A stretch of DNA of 27,984 nt from DASXSB01 sp036506275. Lineage in GTDB: Bacteria; Methylomirabilota; Methylomirabilia; Rokubacteriales; CSP1-6. Numbering within the stretch: position 1 is the first letter of the stretch; each line of letters opens with the position of its first letter. The notes under the pieces were generated by a model. The model saw only the letters and a list, made by a program, of their open reading frames with translations. It did not search any database and was not told where the DNA came from. Positions 5,156 through 13,596 of the stretch are shown piece by piece. The position numbers and the translations under genes were made by a program. The stretch spans positions 1 to 27,984 of the forward strand of contig DASXSB010000044.1 of assembly GCA_036506275.1 (NCBI GenBank), given 5' to 3'.

Positions 5156-8100
5156 TCAGGAGAGGTCGGCGAGCACGGCGCGCGCATCGGCGAGATTGAG
5201 CGTGTCGAAGCCCTCCGTGAAGCGCCCGTAGACGGCGGCCAGCGCCTCCCGCGCCTCCTTGCGCCGTTCCCGCCCGAAGTGCCGCCCGAAGCTGGCGGCG
5301 GCGCGAAGCTCCCACGCCGTTGCCCCCTGCTCGCGCGCGATGGCGAGCGCATCACGAAAGGCGCCTTCGGCCGCTCCCGGATCGGGATGTGCGCTTCCGA
5401 GGAGGAACTCGCCCTTGAGTCGATGGAGCTCGCTGAGCCAGATCCGTGCTCCCATGGCCGCCATCATCGTCAGCGTTTCACGGACCGTCCGCAAACCGTC
5501 GTCGGCCTCACCGGCCGTGCGGTACGCGTCGGCGAGCGCCAGCATGTAGAGCGGCTCGATCGGGATCAGCGTGCCCGTCGTCTTCGATGCCACGAGTCCC
5601 TCGCGGATCTGCGCGATGCCGGCGCGCGCGTCTCCCATCTCCACGCGAGTCCAGCCATCGAAGACCGTGGCCGCCACGCGCCAGGCGGGAAGATCGCGCT
5701 CGGTGGCGAGGCCGGCGAGCCGGCGCGCCGCCTCCTTCACCGCCGGCACGTTGCGCTCGAAGTAGAGGAACGCGCACTCCCACGCGAGCCCGATGGCCAA
5801 GGACGGGGGATGCGCGAGCTGCTCCGCGAGCGCGTTCGCCGCTTCCAGGGTCGCCGCCGCCTGCAGCGGGCGGCCGCGCACCCACTGGGTCCACGCCATG
5901 AACGTGCGACAGCACGCGCCCGGATCGTGGCCGCCATAGAGGAATGCGAGCGAGCGATGCTGCTCGCGGTCGTAGAGCGCGATGCCCCGTTCGATGTGGT
6001 GCTCGGCCGCCGACAACTCGGCGAGCCAGAACGACGTCGCCCACATCGCGTGATGCGCCTCGAGCAGGAGGGCGCGATCGGTCGTGCGCTGCGCGAGCGT
6101 GAGCAGCTCCACGCCGATGCCGCGCGCGGGCGCCATGTGTCCTCGCCCGATGGACGCCATCCACTGACCCCACATCGCCTGGAAGGCGGCACCGGTGTCG
6201 CCGGCGCGTTCGGACAGCTCGCGCGCGCGCGCGAACACGGGCTCCGCTTCCGGCGCGCCGAGGCCGTGGAGCGCCTGCAACGCGGGCCCGAGATCGAGCA
6301 ACAGCGCCAGCTCCTGCCGGTCACGGTCGGGGCCGGCGGGAAGTGTCTGCACGATTTCGAGACCGCGCGTGAGGAAGCTCGTGGCTTCTGCGTTCACGGA
6401 GCGGCGAAACGCCTTCACGCCCGCCTCCCGGAGATAGACGACGGCCTTCTCCCACGATTCGCCGCGGACCGCATGGTGGGCGAGCAGCTCGATCTGCTCT
6501 CCGCGCCGCTCGCCGTACAGCTCCTCCATGGCGGCCACGATCCGCGCGTGAAGCGCGCGGCGGCGATCGTTGAGGATGGTGCCGTACGTCACCTCGTGCG
6601 TGAGCGCGTGCTTGAACGTGTACTCGACGTCGGGAAAGAGCTTCGTCTCGTACAGGAACTCCGTGGCCTGCAGCTCGCCGAGGGCGCTCCCGAGTCCGTC
6701 GTCGCCGTCGTCGGCCACCGCTTGCAGGAGCGCGAGCGGCACGTCTTTTCCGATCACGGAGGCGGCCTGGAGGAGACGCTTGTGGTCGGGTGAGAGCCGG
6801 TCGATGCGCGCGGCGAGGATCGCCTGCGCCGTGGCCGGGATCTGGAGCGTCTGCACGGCATGCGTCAGACGATAGGCGCCCCGCTCGCCCACGAGCGCCC
6901 CCGTCTCGACGAGCGTGCGCACGCTCTCTTCGAGGAAGAACGGGTTGCCCTCCGTGCGCTCGATCAAGAGCCGCCGCAGCGGATCGAGGCCGGGATCGGG
7001 ACCGAGCAGCGCGTGAAGGAATTCCTCGGCGCTGGCGGCGGGCAAGGGGTCGATCCGAAGCTGCGTGTAGTACGTCTTGCGTCCCCACGCGTGCTGATAC
7101 TCGGGGCGATAGTTCACGAGGACGAGGATGCGCGCGGTGGGCAGGCTCTCGAAGAAGGTTTCGAGGAAGGCCTGGGTCTCGCTGTCGATCCAGTGGAGGT
7201 CTTCGAAGACGAGCAGCAGCGGCTGGAGGCGGCACTCCGCCAGCAGCAAGCGCTTGACGGCGTCGAGCGTGCGCTGCCGGCGCTGGCGCGGATCGCTCGC
7301 ATGCCAGTCCTGATCGTCGACGGGCACGTCGAACAGCGCGAGCAGCGCCGGCACCGACGGTTCCAGGGCCCGATCGAGCGTGAGGAGCTTGCCCGTGATC
7401 TTCTCGCGCACCTGGCGCTGGTCGTCGCGATCCTCGATCTTGAAGTACGCCTTCAGGAGATCCACGACGGGGAGATATGGCGTGGCCTTTCCGTAGGACA
7501 CGGAGCCGCTCTCCAGCACGAGCCAGCCGCGCGCGCGATGCGAGCGCACGAACTCGAAGAAGAGCCGTGATTTCCCGACGCCGGGCTCGCCCACGACGGC
7601 CACGAGCTGGCCGCGACCATCGCCGGCTTGCTGGAGCGCCCGGCGCAGGTGCTCGATCTCCGCGTCGCGCCCGACGAAGCGGCTGAGCACGCGCGTCGCC
7701 AGCGCCTGGAGTCGCCGGCGCACCGGTCCCGCCCCCGTGATCTCGAAGACCTCGACGGGATCCGTCACGCCCTTGATCGGCACCGGGCCGAGCGGCGTCA
7801 CGTCGACATAGCCCTCCGCCAGCCGGAGGGTGTCGGCCGTGATCAGGATGGCGCCGGGCCGCGCGATCTGCTCCATGCGCGCCGCCAGGTGCGTCGTCTG
7901 TCCCACCGCCGTGTAGTCCATGTGGAGGTCGTTTCCGATCGAGCGCACGACTACCTCGCCCGAGTTCAACCCGACGCGGACCTGGACGGACACGCCATGC
8001 GCGCGCAGGAGCTGGGCGGCGAGCGTGACGAGGTTCGCTTGCATGCGGAGGGCGGCGTAGCAGGCGCGCACGGCGTGGTCCTCGAGGGCGAGGGGCGCGC

Positions 8101-8539
8101 CGAAGAGCGCCATGATCCCATCTCCCATCACCTGGTTGACGGTGCCCTCGTAGCGGTGGATGGCCTCCATCATGCGCTCGAGGACGGGATCGACGATCTT
8201 GCGCGCCTCCTCGGGATCGCGGTCGGCGAGCAGCTCCATCGAGCCCTTGAGGTCGGCGAAGAGAATGGTGACGAGCTTGCGCTCGCCTTCGACGGAGCTC
8301 TTCGAGGTGAGAATGCGCTCGGCGAGATGCTTCGGCGTGTAGGACTCGGGCGAGCCGAAGCGCGGTGCCGCCGACGGCGCCGTGGACATCCCGGTCGGGT
8401 GAGCGCACTCAGGGCAGAACTTCGCGGTGGGGGAGAGGGAGCGGCCGCACTGGGCGCAGACGCGCGCCAGCGGCGCCGCGCATTCCTCGCAGAACTTGGC
8501 GCTCGCCTCGTTTTCGTGCCGGCAGCGCGGGCATCTCAT
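5156..8539 (-). CDS. Zinc-ribbon/class III adenylate-guanylate cyclase/AAA ATPase/TPR regulator
   Basis: A 1127-residue multidomain cytoplasmic protein. Residues 1-50 form a double zinc ribbon (Cys 3/6/17/20 and 28/31/42/45). Residues about 87-265 are a class III nucleotide cyclase domain with the two metal-binding aspartates, Asp96 in LFADLKGS and Asp140 in MGDGIMALFG. Next comes an AAA_16/STAND-type ATPase with FVGRDAEIEHLRRAL, Walker A GEPGVGKS near 316 and Walker B LLLVFEDLHWID near 445. The last 450 residues are alpha-helical repeats rich in A/L/E, as in TPR tails that sense partners. The family is common in soil bacteria and may couple signal sensing to cAMP production. The substrate (ATP or GTP) cannot be decided. 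The start is supported by the zinc ribbon at residue 3; the ribosome-binding site is weak. Confidence 0.93.
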   Translation of the reverse strand: MRCPRCRHENEASAKFCEECAAPLARVCAQCGRSLSPTAKFCPECAHPTGMSTAPSAAPRFGSPESYTPKHLAERILTSKSSVEGERKLVTILFADLKGSMELLADRDPEEARKIVDPVLERMMEAIHRYEGTVNQVMGDGIMALFGAPLALEDHAVRACYAALRMQANLVTLAAQLLRAHGVSVQVRVGLNSGEVVVRSIGNDLHMDYTAVGQTTHLAARMEQIARPGAILITADTLRLAEGYVDVTPLGPVPIKGVTDPVEVFEITGAGPVRRRLQALATRVLSRFVGRDAEIEHLRRALQQAGDGRGQLVAVVGEPGVGKSRLFFEFVRSHRARGWLVLESGSVSYGKATPYLPVVDLLKAYFKIEDRDDQRQVREKITGKLLTLDRALEPSVPALLALFDVPVDDQDWHASDPRQRRQRTLDAVKRLLLAECRLQPLLLVFEDLHWIDSETQAFLETFFESLPTARILVLVNYRPEYQHAWGRKTYYTQLRIDPLPAASAEEFLHALLGPDPGLDPLRRLLIERTEGNPFFLEESVRTLVETGALVGERGAYRLTHAVQTLQIPATAQAILAARIDRLSPDHKRLLQAASVIGKDVPLALLQAVADDGDDGLGSALGELQATEFLYETKLFPDVEYTFKHALTHEVTYGTILNDRRRALHARIVAAMEELYGERRGEQIELLAHHAVRGESWEKAVVYLREAGVKAFRRSVNAEATSFLTRGLEIVQTLPAGPDRDRQELALLLDLGPALQALHGLGAPEAEPVFARARELSERAGDTGAAFQAMWGQWMASIGRGHMAPARGIGVELLTLAQRTTDRALLLEAHHAMWATSFWLAELSAAEHHIERGIALYDREQHRSLAFLYGGHDPGACCRTFMAWTQWVRGRPLQAAATLEAANALAEQLAHPPSLAIGLAWECAFLYFERNVPAVKEAARRLAGLATERDLPAWRVAATVFDGWTRVEMGDARAGIAQIREGLVASKTTGTLIPIEPLYMLALADAYRTAGEADDGLRTVRETLTMMAAMGARIWLSELHRLKGEFLLGSAHPDPGAAEGAFRDALAIAREQGATAWELRAAASFGRHFGRERRKEAREALAAVYGRFTEGFDTLNLADARAVLADLS

Positions 8540-8601
8540 GGGCCGGATCCATCCTCGCCGTGGGCGGAGTTGGTCGAGCGTAGCCGCCGTGGTTCAGGCG
8601 G

Positions 8602-9432
8602 TCAAGGAGCGACGTGGCGACGATCGCGGTACCGGATGAACAGCTCGTCGCGGTCGCGCTGCGGCACCGGGTAGCCGACGTAGCCGGTGGCGGCGATCGC
8701 CGCCGCCAGCGTCGCCGCTTCGTCGTCGAAGAATCGCTCGATGGCGTGGAGGTCATTCTGGATGAGGGGGCCGCGGGCGCGGGCGCCGGCGTGTTCGAGC
8801 AGCCGCAAGCAGAGGTCCTCCAGCGCGGCGCGCGAAGCACCGCGCAGCAGCGCCTTCCAGAGCTCCGGCCCGTCAGGCGGGAGACGGCGGAACGAGTACA
8901 CGTGCGAATAGCGCGGCAGGCGGAGCCGATCACGGGGCGGTCGCGGCGCCGGATGACCGACGAAGCGGAGCAGGCGCATCAACGCGAAGAACGCGTCGCG
9001 CGTGACGTCGCGCGAGCGAAAGGCGCCGTGCATGTCGAAGGTGGCGAACGCCTCCGGCGAGGTGGTCAAGCAAAACCGCGTGTAGACGCCGTCGACCTGG
9101 ATGCCGACGAACGGGTAGAGGAAGGGAAACGCCCCCGCGACGTTCCTTGGCGGGCGCAACGATTGGATGAGGCGGATCTCGGTGAGGGACGCGTCCAGCT
9201 CCGACGCACAGACCTGCCACTCGATGCGGGCGGCCGCGCGCACGAGCGCGCGGCGTTTACGATCTTTCCGGGTGCGGCGAGTGGCGCGGTACTGAGCGAG
9301 CCGCCGTCTCAGATTGCGCGCCTTGCCGACGTAGAGAAGAGCGCCGGCGGCGTCGAGGAGACGATAGATCCCGGGCTCGGCGGGGACGCCCGCGAGAAAC
9401 TCGACGCCGAACTTCCGGTCGAAGCGCGGCAC
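8602..9432 (-). CDS. GIY-YIG nuclease domain protein (UvrC N-domain-like)
   Basis: This 276-residue protein has the GIY-YIG core at its N-terminus: PGIYRLLDAAGALLYVGKAR (about 20-39), then NLRRRLAQY, and the catalytic-Glu segment TEIRLIQSLRPPRN near 107. That arrangement is shared with the UvrC N-domain, which makes the 3' nick in excision repair, and with Cho and the epsilon-fused nucleases. The rest (about 125-276) has FPFLYPFVGIQV and VYTRFCLTT, also seen in UvrC/Cho-type proteins, but no UvrC RNase H or HhH domains are present. A stand-alone DNA repair or RNA-processing nuclease is likely. The gene is separated from the cyclase gene by 62 bp on the same strand. Confidence 0.85.
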   Translation of the reverse strand: MPRFDRKFGVEFLAGVPAEPGIYRLLDAAGALLYVGKARNLRRRLAQYRATRRTRKDRKRRALVRAAARIEWQVCASELDASLTEIRLIQSLRPPRNVAGAFPFLYPFVGIQVDGVYTRFCLTTSPEAFATFDMHGAFRSRDVTRDAFFALMRLLRFVGHPAPRPPRDRLRLPRYSHVYSFRRLPPDGPELWKALLRGASRAALEDLCLRLLEHAGARARGPLIQNDLHAIERFFDDEAATLAAAIAATGYVGYPVPQRDRDELFIRYRDRRHVAP

Positions 9433-9523
9433 GCGCCATTGTCCCAGCGACCCCCGCCCTCCCGGAAGATTTGCGGCGGGCGGGGGCCGGCGCCGGCGTC
9501 GACTCGACGCGCGGCGGCGCGAC

Positions 9524-9772
9524 CTAGGATTCCGATTTGGCCTTCAGTTCGGAATCGTGCTCCTTGATGAACGCCCGGATCTCGTCGGCCATGGCGAGCA
9601 GCTTCGCCCACTGCTCCTTGTAGAGCGTGACCGGAAACCGGCCCAGGCCATACACGGAGAGGCCGCCCTTCTCGCTGACCTTGAGGCTGACTCCGCGACC
9701 CCGTTGCCCTTTGAGACGCTCGTTCTCCGCGCGGAGCCGCTCCAGCTCGGCCTTTAGATCCTCGTCTGCCAT
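9524..9772 (-). CDS. Small conserved coiled-coil protein of unknown function
   Basis: An 82-residue protein. The first 24 residues, starting MADEDLKAELERLRAENERL, form a leucine-heptad coiled coil. A compact domain follows: GVSLKVSEKGGLSVYGLGRF, PVTLYKEQW and AKLLAMADEIRAFIKEH. I recognise this as similar to small conserved hypothetical proteins found widely, including in cyanobacteria, but know of no assigned function. The PVTLYKEQW and FIKEH blocks look like a small beta-hairpin plus helix. ATG 9772 has a GAGG box seven bases upstream; longer in-frame starts only add residues antisense to the neighbouring gene. Confidence 0.8.
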   Translation of the reverse strand: MADEDLKAELERLRAENERLKGQRGRGVSLKVSEKGGLSVYGLGRFPVTLYKEQWAKLLAMADEIRAFIKEHDSELKAKSES

Positions 9773-9834
9773 CTCGGTTCCTCGATTCGTGGCGATACCC
9801 GCGTCGCGGGCCGTCAGGCGATTGTATCCAGAGG

Positions 9835-10941
9835 TTAGCCGAGGGTGGCTTCGAGCAGACGCCGCATGTTGCCACCCATGATCTTCGCGACGTCGGGGCG
9901 TGCGAAGCCACGGTCGAGCAGCGCGGCCGGGATCGACGGCCATTCCGCCCAGTCCGTGAAGAGGACGCTGCGCGGACTGATCCCCGCCATGTCGGTGCCG
10001 ATCGCCACGTGGTCCACGCCCACCGTGTCGACCATGCGCTTGATGTGATCGATGAAGGTGCTGAAGCCGGCGGGCCGGATCGAGATCGGCCACGCGCCGA
10101 GGACACCGCCGCCACCGGCGACGAGGCGCGCGTGCTCGCGGGAGACGAAGCGCGCGAATCCCGTGTAGTCCTGGATGTTCGTGTGCGACACGAGCATCGG
10201 GCGCTGGGAGGCGTCGACGGCGGCGGTGACGACGGGGTAGGGCGCGTGGGCGAGATCGATCAGCATTTGGAGCCGGTTCATCTCCCGGATCACGTCACGG
10301 CCGAACGGCGTCAGCCCCTTGTGAAAAGCCGGCTCCGTCTGGATGTCGCCCAGCTCGTTGATCCGGTAGTGCACGAGCTGGATCGACCGCACGCCGCGGT
10401 CGTAGGCCTTCTGGACGTTCTCGAGGCGGCCCTCCAGGAAGTCACCGCCTTCGACGGCCATGATGGCCACCCGCTCCCGCGCCGCCACCGCCGCCGCGAA
10501 ATCCGATCCGCGCCGGAGCGGGCGCATCCCGAGCGTGACCGCGTGACGATCGAGGACGTCGAGCTGCCGCCACGTCGACGCGAACATCACGCCGGGCGCC
10601 GGTTGGCGCGCGGCGTAGGGAGTGCCGTTGCGGTCGCCGAGCGCGGGACCGTCTCCGACCGCCGCCAGGAACGCACCGCCCAGGTTTCCGGATGCCACGC
10701 CGCGGGCGTGCTCGCCGATCGTCGTCCGGGAGTAGGTCTGAAACAGCGCGGGATGGGTGTGGACGTCGATCGAGAGCACGTCGTCCAGCACCGCGCGCCC
10801 CGCCCCCTGATCGGCGGGCGGCGCCGACGTCGCGCAGCCGGCGGCCACGATCGGGAGCGCGAGCGCTCCCTTCACGAAGTCGCGACGGCTCGCCAGCTCG
10901 GTGAGCGCGCGCCACCAGGAGACGCAGCTCGGTGCGCACAT
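9835..10941 (-). CDS. M19-type (membrane dipeptidase-like) amidohydrolase with Tat signal
   Basis: The protein has 368 residues from ATG 10941. The N-terminus carries a twin-arginine motif, SRRDFVKGALALP, followed by VAAGC, a lipobox-like cleavage site, so it is probably exported folded and anchored to the membrane. The catalytic part resembles renal dipeptidase: SIDVHTHP (metal ligands), AVEGGDFLEG (bridging Glu), MLIDLAH, MLVSHTN and AIGTDMAG near the end. M19 enzymes hydrolyse dipeptides or related amides with two zinc ions. The start is uncertain because no strong ribosome-binding site precedes 10941 and an in-frame GTG exists at 10965. It is divergent from the thiamine-diphosphate enzyme gene across 125 bp. 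Confidence 0.87.
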   Translation of the reverse strand: MCAPSCVSWWRALTELASRRDFVKGALALPIVAAGCATSAPPADQGAGRAVLDDVLSIDVHTHPALFQTYSRTTIGEHARGVASGNLGGAFLAAVGDGPALGDRNGTPYAARQPAPGVMFASTWRQLDVLDRHAVTLGMRPLRRGSDFAAAVAARERVAIMAVEGGDFLEGRLENVQKAYDRGVRSIQLVHYRINELGDIQTEPAFHKGLTPFGRDVIREMNRLQMLIDLAHAPYPVVTAAVDASQRPMLVSHTNIQDYTGFARFVSREHARLVAGGGGVLGAWPISIRPAGFSTFIDHIKRMVDTVGVDHVAIGTDMAGISPRSVLFTDWAEWPSIPAALLDRGFARPDVAKIMGGNMRRLLEATLG

Positions 10942-10997
10942 GGCCGGCCGGGAGAATACGGCCACGCGCCGGGATACGCAATGAATGATATCTTCGA

Positions 10998-11040
10998 CGG
11001 CGCCGCCGACGGCCGGCCGCTCGCGGCCCGTCCGGCGCCG
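10998..11040 (+). promoter_or_regulatory. GC-rich stem-loop in the leader of the thiamine-diphosphate enzyme gene
   Basis: CGGCGCC (10998-11004) pairs with GGCGCCG (11034-11040), enclosing GGCCG (11015-11019) paired with CGGCC (11024-11028) around the loop CTCG. It ends 27 bp before ATG 11067 and just before the AAAGGAGAG ribosome-binding site. It could affect translation or be a regulator site between the divergent genes. Conserved thi-box sequences are absent. Confidence 0.35.
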
Positions 11041-11066
11041 AGGTCCACGCAAAGGAGAGAGAGCAG

Positions 11067-12704
11067 ATGAAAGTCGCGAACGCCGTCGCCCAGATCTTGA
11101 AGAAGGAAGGCGTGGAGTTCCTGGTCGGTTATCCCGTCAATCAGATCATCGAGGCGGCGGCCGAGGCCGACATCCGCACGATCATCGTGCGCCAGGAGCG
11201 GACGGGCCTGCACATGGCGGACGCGGTGAGCCGTGTCACCTCTGGCGACAAGATCGGCGTGTTCGCGATGCAGCACGGGCCTGGCGCCGAGAACGCGTTC
11301 GGCGGCGTCGCCCAGGCGTACGGCGATTCGGTGCCAATCGTGGTGCTGCCGGGGGGGTACCCGCGACGGCTCACCAACATCCAGCCCAACTTCAACTCGT
11401 TCCTGAACTTCCACCGGGTGACGAAGTGGGCGGAGCAGGTGATCGTCTCCGACGCGGCGCCGGAGGCGATGCGGCGCGCCTTCACGCAGGTCAAGAACGG
11501 ACGTCCGCGACCCGTGCTCGTCGAGTTCCCGATCGACGTGCTGCGTGAAGAGATTCCGGACTCGTTCGAGTACGTCCCCGCCCCCCGCACGCGGGTGGGA
11601 CCGGACCCGCGCGACGTGAGCCGGGTGGCGGAGGCGCTCGTGGCCGCGCAGCGGCCGGTGATCTACGCCGGGCAGGGCGTGCACTACGCGAAGGCGTGGC
11701 CGCAGCTCCGCGAGCTGGCCGAGCTGCTGGAAGCGCCGGTGACGACGAGCCTGCAGGGGAAGAGCGCGTTTCCGGAGAACCACCCGCTCTCGCTCGGCTC
11801 CGGCGGACGCTCCATCAGCAAGCAGCTCCATCACTTCCTGACCAACGCCGACCTCATCTTCGGCATCGGCTGCAGCTTCGCCATCACGAACTACGGGGTG
11901 GCGATGCCGAAGGGCAAGAAGATCATCCACGCCACCCTCGATCCCACCGATTTCAACAAGGACCTGCGCGCGGAGCAGGTGCTGGCGGGTGATGCCGCGC
12001 TCACGCTGGAGGCGCTGCTCGCCGAGGTGAAGGATCGCTTGAAGGGCAAGCCGCGCGGCCGCGCGGCGGCGGTGGCGAAGGAGATCGCGACGCTGAAGGC
12101 GGAGTGGCTCGCGCAGTGGATGCCGCGGCTCACGGGGAAGGGCACGCCGCTGTCGCCGTATCGCGTGATCTGGGACCTGCTGCACACGGCCGACGTCGCC
12201 AACACGATCATCACGCATGACGCCGGCAGCCCGCGCGATCAGATCTCGCCGTTCTGGGAGGCGGTCACCCCCCTCAGCTACATCGGCTGGGGCAAGACGA
12301 CGCAGCTCGGCTACGGCCTCGGCCTCGCCATGGGCGCCAAGCTCGCCGCTCCCGACAAGCTTTGCGTCAACTTCTGGGGCGACGCCGCCATCGGCTTCAC
12401 GGGCATGGATTTCGAGACGGCCGCCCGCGAGCGCATCCCGATCCTGTCCATCCTCTCCAACAACTTCTCGATGGCGATCGAGCTGAAAGTCATGAAGGTC
12501 GCCACCCAGAAGTACCGGAGCACGGACATCAGCGGCAACTACGCCGACTTCGCCAAGGCGCTCGGCTGCCACGGGGAGCGGATCACGGAGCCCGACGAGA
12601 TCGTGCCCGCCATCAAGCGCGGCATCGCCAAGACGCGGGAGGGCGTGCCGGTGTTGCTGGAGTTCATCACGGAGAAGGCCGAGGACTTCTCGATGTTCCC
12701 CTGA
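11067..12704 (+). CDS. Thiamine-diphosphate-requiring enzyme (acetolactate synthase large-subunit-like)
   Basis: This 545-residue protein has the full three-domain fold of the acetohydroxyacid synthase/benzoylformate decarboxylase family. The PYR domain (about 1-170) has the catalytic Glu44 in RQERTGLHMADA; a central domain (about 185-330) has AQRPVIYAGQGVHYA; the PP domain (about 360-545) has the cofactor motif starting GDAAIGFTGMDFETA near 438 and ending in SNN near 465. Usual members have GDG; here it is GDA. No FAD-specific feature is obvious. The substrate (a 2-oxo acid) cannot be fixed and a true biosynthetic IlvB role is unlikely without a small subunit nearby. AAAGGAGAG lies just upstream of the ATG. 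Confidence 0.9.
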   Translation: MKVANAVAQILKKEGVEFLVGYPVNQIIEAAAEADIRTIIVRQERTGLHMADAVSRVTSGDKIGVFAMQHGPGAENAFGGVAQAYGDSVPIVVLPGGYPRRLTNIQPNFNSFLNFHRVTKWAEQVIVSDAAPEAMRRAFTQVKNGRPRPVLVEFPIDVLREEIPDSFEYVPAPRTRVGPDPRDVSRVAEALVAAQRPVIYAGQGVHYAKAWPQLRELAELLEAPVTTSLQGKSAFPENHPLSLGSGGRSISKQLHHFLTNADLIFGIGCSFAITNYGVAMPKGKKIIHATLDPTDFNKDLRAEQVLAGDAALTLEALLAEVKDRLKGKPRGRAAAVAKEIATLKAEWLAQWMPRLTGKGTPLSPYRVIWDLLHTADVANTIITHDAGSPRDQISPFWEAVTPLSYIGWGKTTQLGYGLGLAMGAKLAAPDKLCVNFWGDAAIGFTGMDFETAARERIPILSILSNNFSMAIELKVMKVATQKYRSTDISGNYADFAKALGCHGERITEPDEIVPAIKRGIAKTREGVPVLLEFITEKAEDFSMFP

Positions 12705-12735
12705 CGCCCGGAGGCCGTCGGCGGCGCCGCACGGG

Positions 12736-12900
12736 CTAGACGGGAACGCGCTGACCCTTGGCTTCCCGACTCCACGCGCGGTGCCGCGCGATGGCCTTGA
12801 TGAACTCGGTGGCCACCTTGCCGACGTCGCCATCGCCGCCGGCGATCACGCCTTCCTCGAGCGTCGTGACCTTGGCGCCGGCCCCCTTCGCCGTGGCATT
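12736..12900 (-). pseudogene. 3' end of an unrecognised gene, cut off by the OmpA-like gene
   Basis: On the minus strand a protein-like tail runs into the stop at 12736, with VTTLEEGVIAGGDGDVGKVA followed by TEFIKAIARHRAWSREAKGQ. It has a normal amphipathic helix and good codon use, while the opposite strand here gives a less natural sequence. Its start is missing: upstream, beyond about 12900, the minus frame turns into proline-rich antisense of the collagen-like repeats. I do not recognise the family. The left boundary is the stop; the right boundary is approximate. Confidence 0.45.
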
Positions 12901-13381
12901 GCCCGGCGGTGCTGGCGGGGCAGGCTCGCAAGGCGTATCCGGAGAAAAGGGCGGGCAGGGCAGCACGATGGCCGGCGTCACGGGCCCGGCTGGCCGTTCC
13001 GGCCCCGCCGGTGTAGAGGGTGCGCTCGGATCGACGGGTGCTCAGGGCCCGGTGGGTATGGTGGACCGCTGGACATCGTTCCGGAGGTTCATGTTCGACT
13101 ACAACGGAGCAGACGTCCGCGCTGCCGATCAGAGCAAGGTCTCCGACATCGCAGCTTACGTGAACAAGAATCCGTCGCTCCAGGTCGGCATCGACGGCTC
13201 CATGGATCCACGCGCCACCGACCCGCGCGACCAGAAGCTGAGCGACCGTCGTGTCGGCGCCGTTCGTGACGCGCTGATCCAGGCCGGCGTCCTCGCGAAC
13301 AAGATCGAGACGGGCGCGTTCGGCGACACGCGGCTCGTGCGCGACCGGCGAGTCAAGGTGCTGATCAAGACCGCCAACTAA
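12758..13381 (+). CDS. OmpA-C domain protein with collagen-like repeats; 5' end uncertain or lost
   Basis: From about 12904 the frame encodes Gly-X-Y repeats (GGAGGAGSQGVSGEKGGQG, then GPAGRSGPAGVEGALGSTGA) with one break, followed by an OmpA C-terminal domain: RRFMFDYNGADV, KVSDIAAYVNKNPSLQVGID, then the peptidoglycan-contact region LSDRRVGAVRDALIQAGV and IETGAFGD, RDRRVKVLI. Such proteins are normally secreted lipoproteins bound to peptidoglycan. Here the stretch 12758-12900 does not look like a signal peptide and is antisense to the relic gene end. The true start may be lost, making this a 5'-truncated gene; ATG 12968 is another option but has no export signal. A strong terminator follows. 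Confidence 0.65.
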   Translation: MASRLHARCRAMALMNSVATLPTSPSPPAITPSSSVVTLAPAPFAVALPGGAGGAGSQGVSGEKGGQGSTMAGVTGPAGRSGPAGVEGALGSTGAQGPVGMVDRWTSFRRFMFDYNGADVRAADQSKVSDIAAYVNKNPSLQVGIDGSMDPRATDPRDQKLSDRRVGAVRDALIQAGVLANKIETGAFGDTRLVRDRRVKVLIKTAN

Positions 13382-13400
13382 CGGACACGATCGGTTGGGG

Positions 13401-13440
13401 AAATCTCCTCCGCGTAGCACACGCGGGGGGAGATTTTGTT
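13401..13440 (+). terminator. Rho-independent terminator after the OmpA-like gene
   Basis: AAATCTCCTCCGCG (13401-13414) pairs with CGCGGGGGGAGATTT (13422-13436) around a seven-base loop, with one bulged G and one G-T pair, followed by TGTTT. It starts 19 bp after the stop codon. Confidence 0.88.
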
Positions 13441-13528
13441 TGCGAGGACTCGCCGGTGCCGCGCTCCGCTACACCCTCACTTCTGCGAGCCGCCCGCTGC
13501 GCCTCGAAGAGCTCTGTTGCGTTATTAT

Positions 13529-13557
13529 TTGACAATGAACATATAAGATGATATTAG
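13529..13557 (+). promoter_or_regulatory. Sigma-70-type promoter of the Hsp20 gene
   Basis: TTGACA (13529-13534), a 17-bp spacer and TATTAG (13552-13557) lie in an AT-rich island (about 13518-13585) unlike the GC-rich surroundings. Transcription would start near 13564, leaving a leader of about 33 bases. No CIRCE inverted repeat was found. Confidence 0.7.
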
Positions 13558-13596
13558 TATGAGTGACTCAAGAAGATTCAAAGAAGGAGCGCATCT

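Noticed and set aside
4916..6793. Open frame of about 625 codons on the plus strand opposite the cyclase gene
   Set aside because: It runs against the cyclase/ATPase and lectin-like genes, which have clear motifs; its sequence is Arg/Glu/His-rich shadow.
10942..11066. A thiamine-diphosphate riboswitch before the thiamine-diphosphate enzyme gene
   Set aside because: The conserved thi-box sequences are absent; only a GC-rich hairpin is seen. The enzyme uses the cofactor but does not make it.
10872..12833. Open frame of about 650 codons on the minus strand opposite the thiamine-diphosphate enzyme gene
   Set aside because: It is antisense to a clearly homologous gene, has Arg/His/Asp-rich composition typical of reverse-strand GC-rich shadows, and shows no recognisable domain.
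13382..13596. CIRCE or ROSE heat-shock element before the Hsp20 gene
   Set aside because: No TTAGCACTC-type inverted repeat and no hairpin covering AAGGAG is visible.
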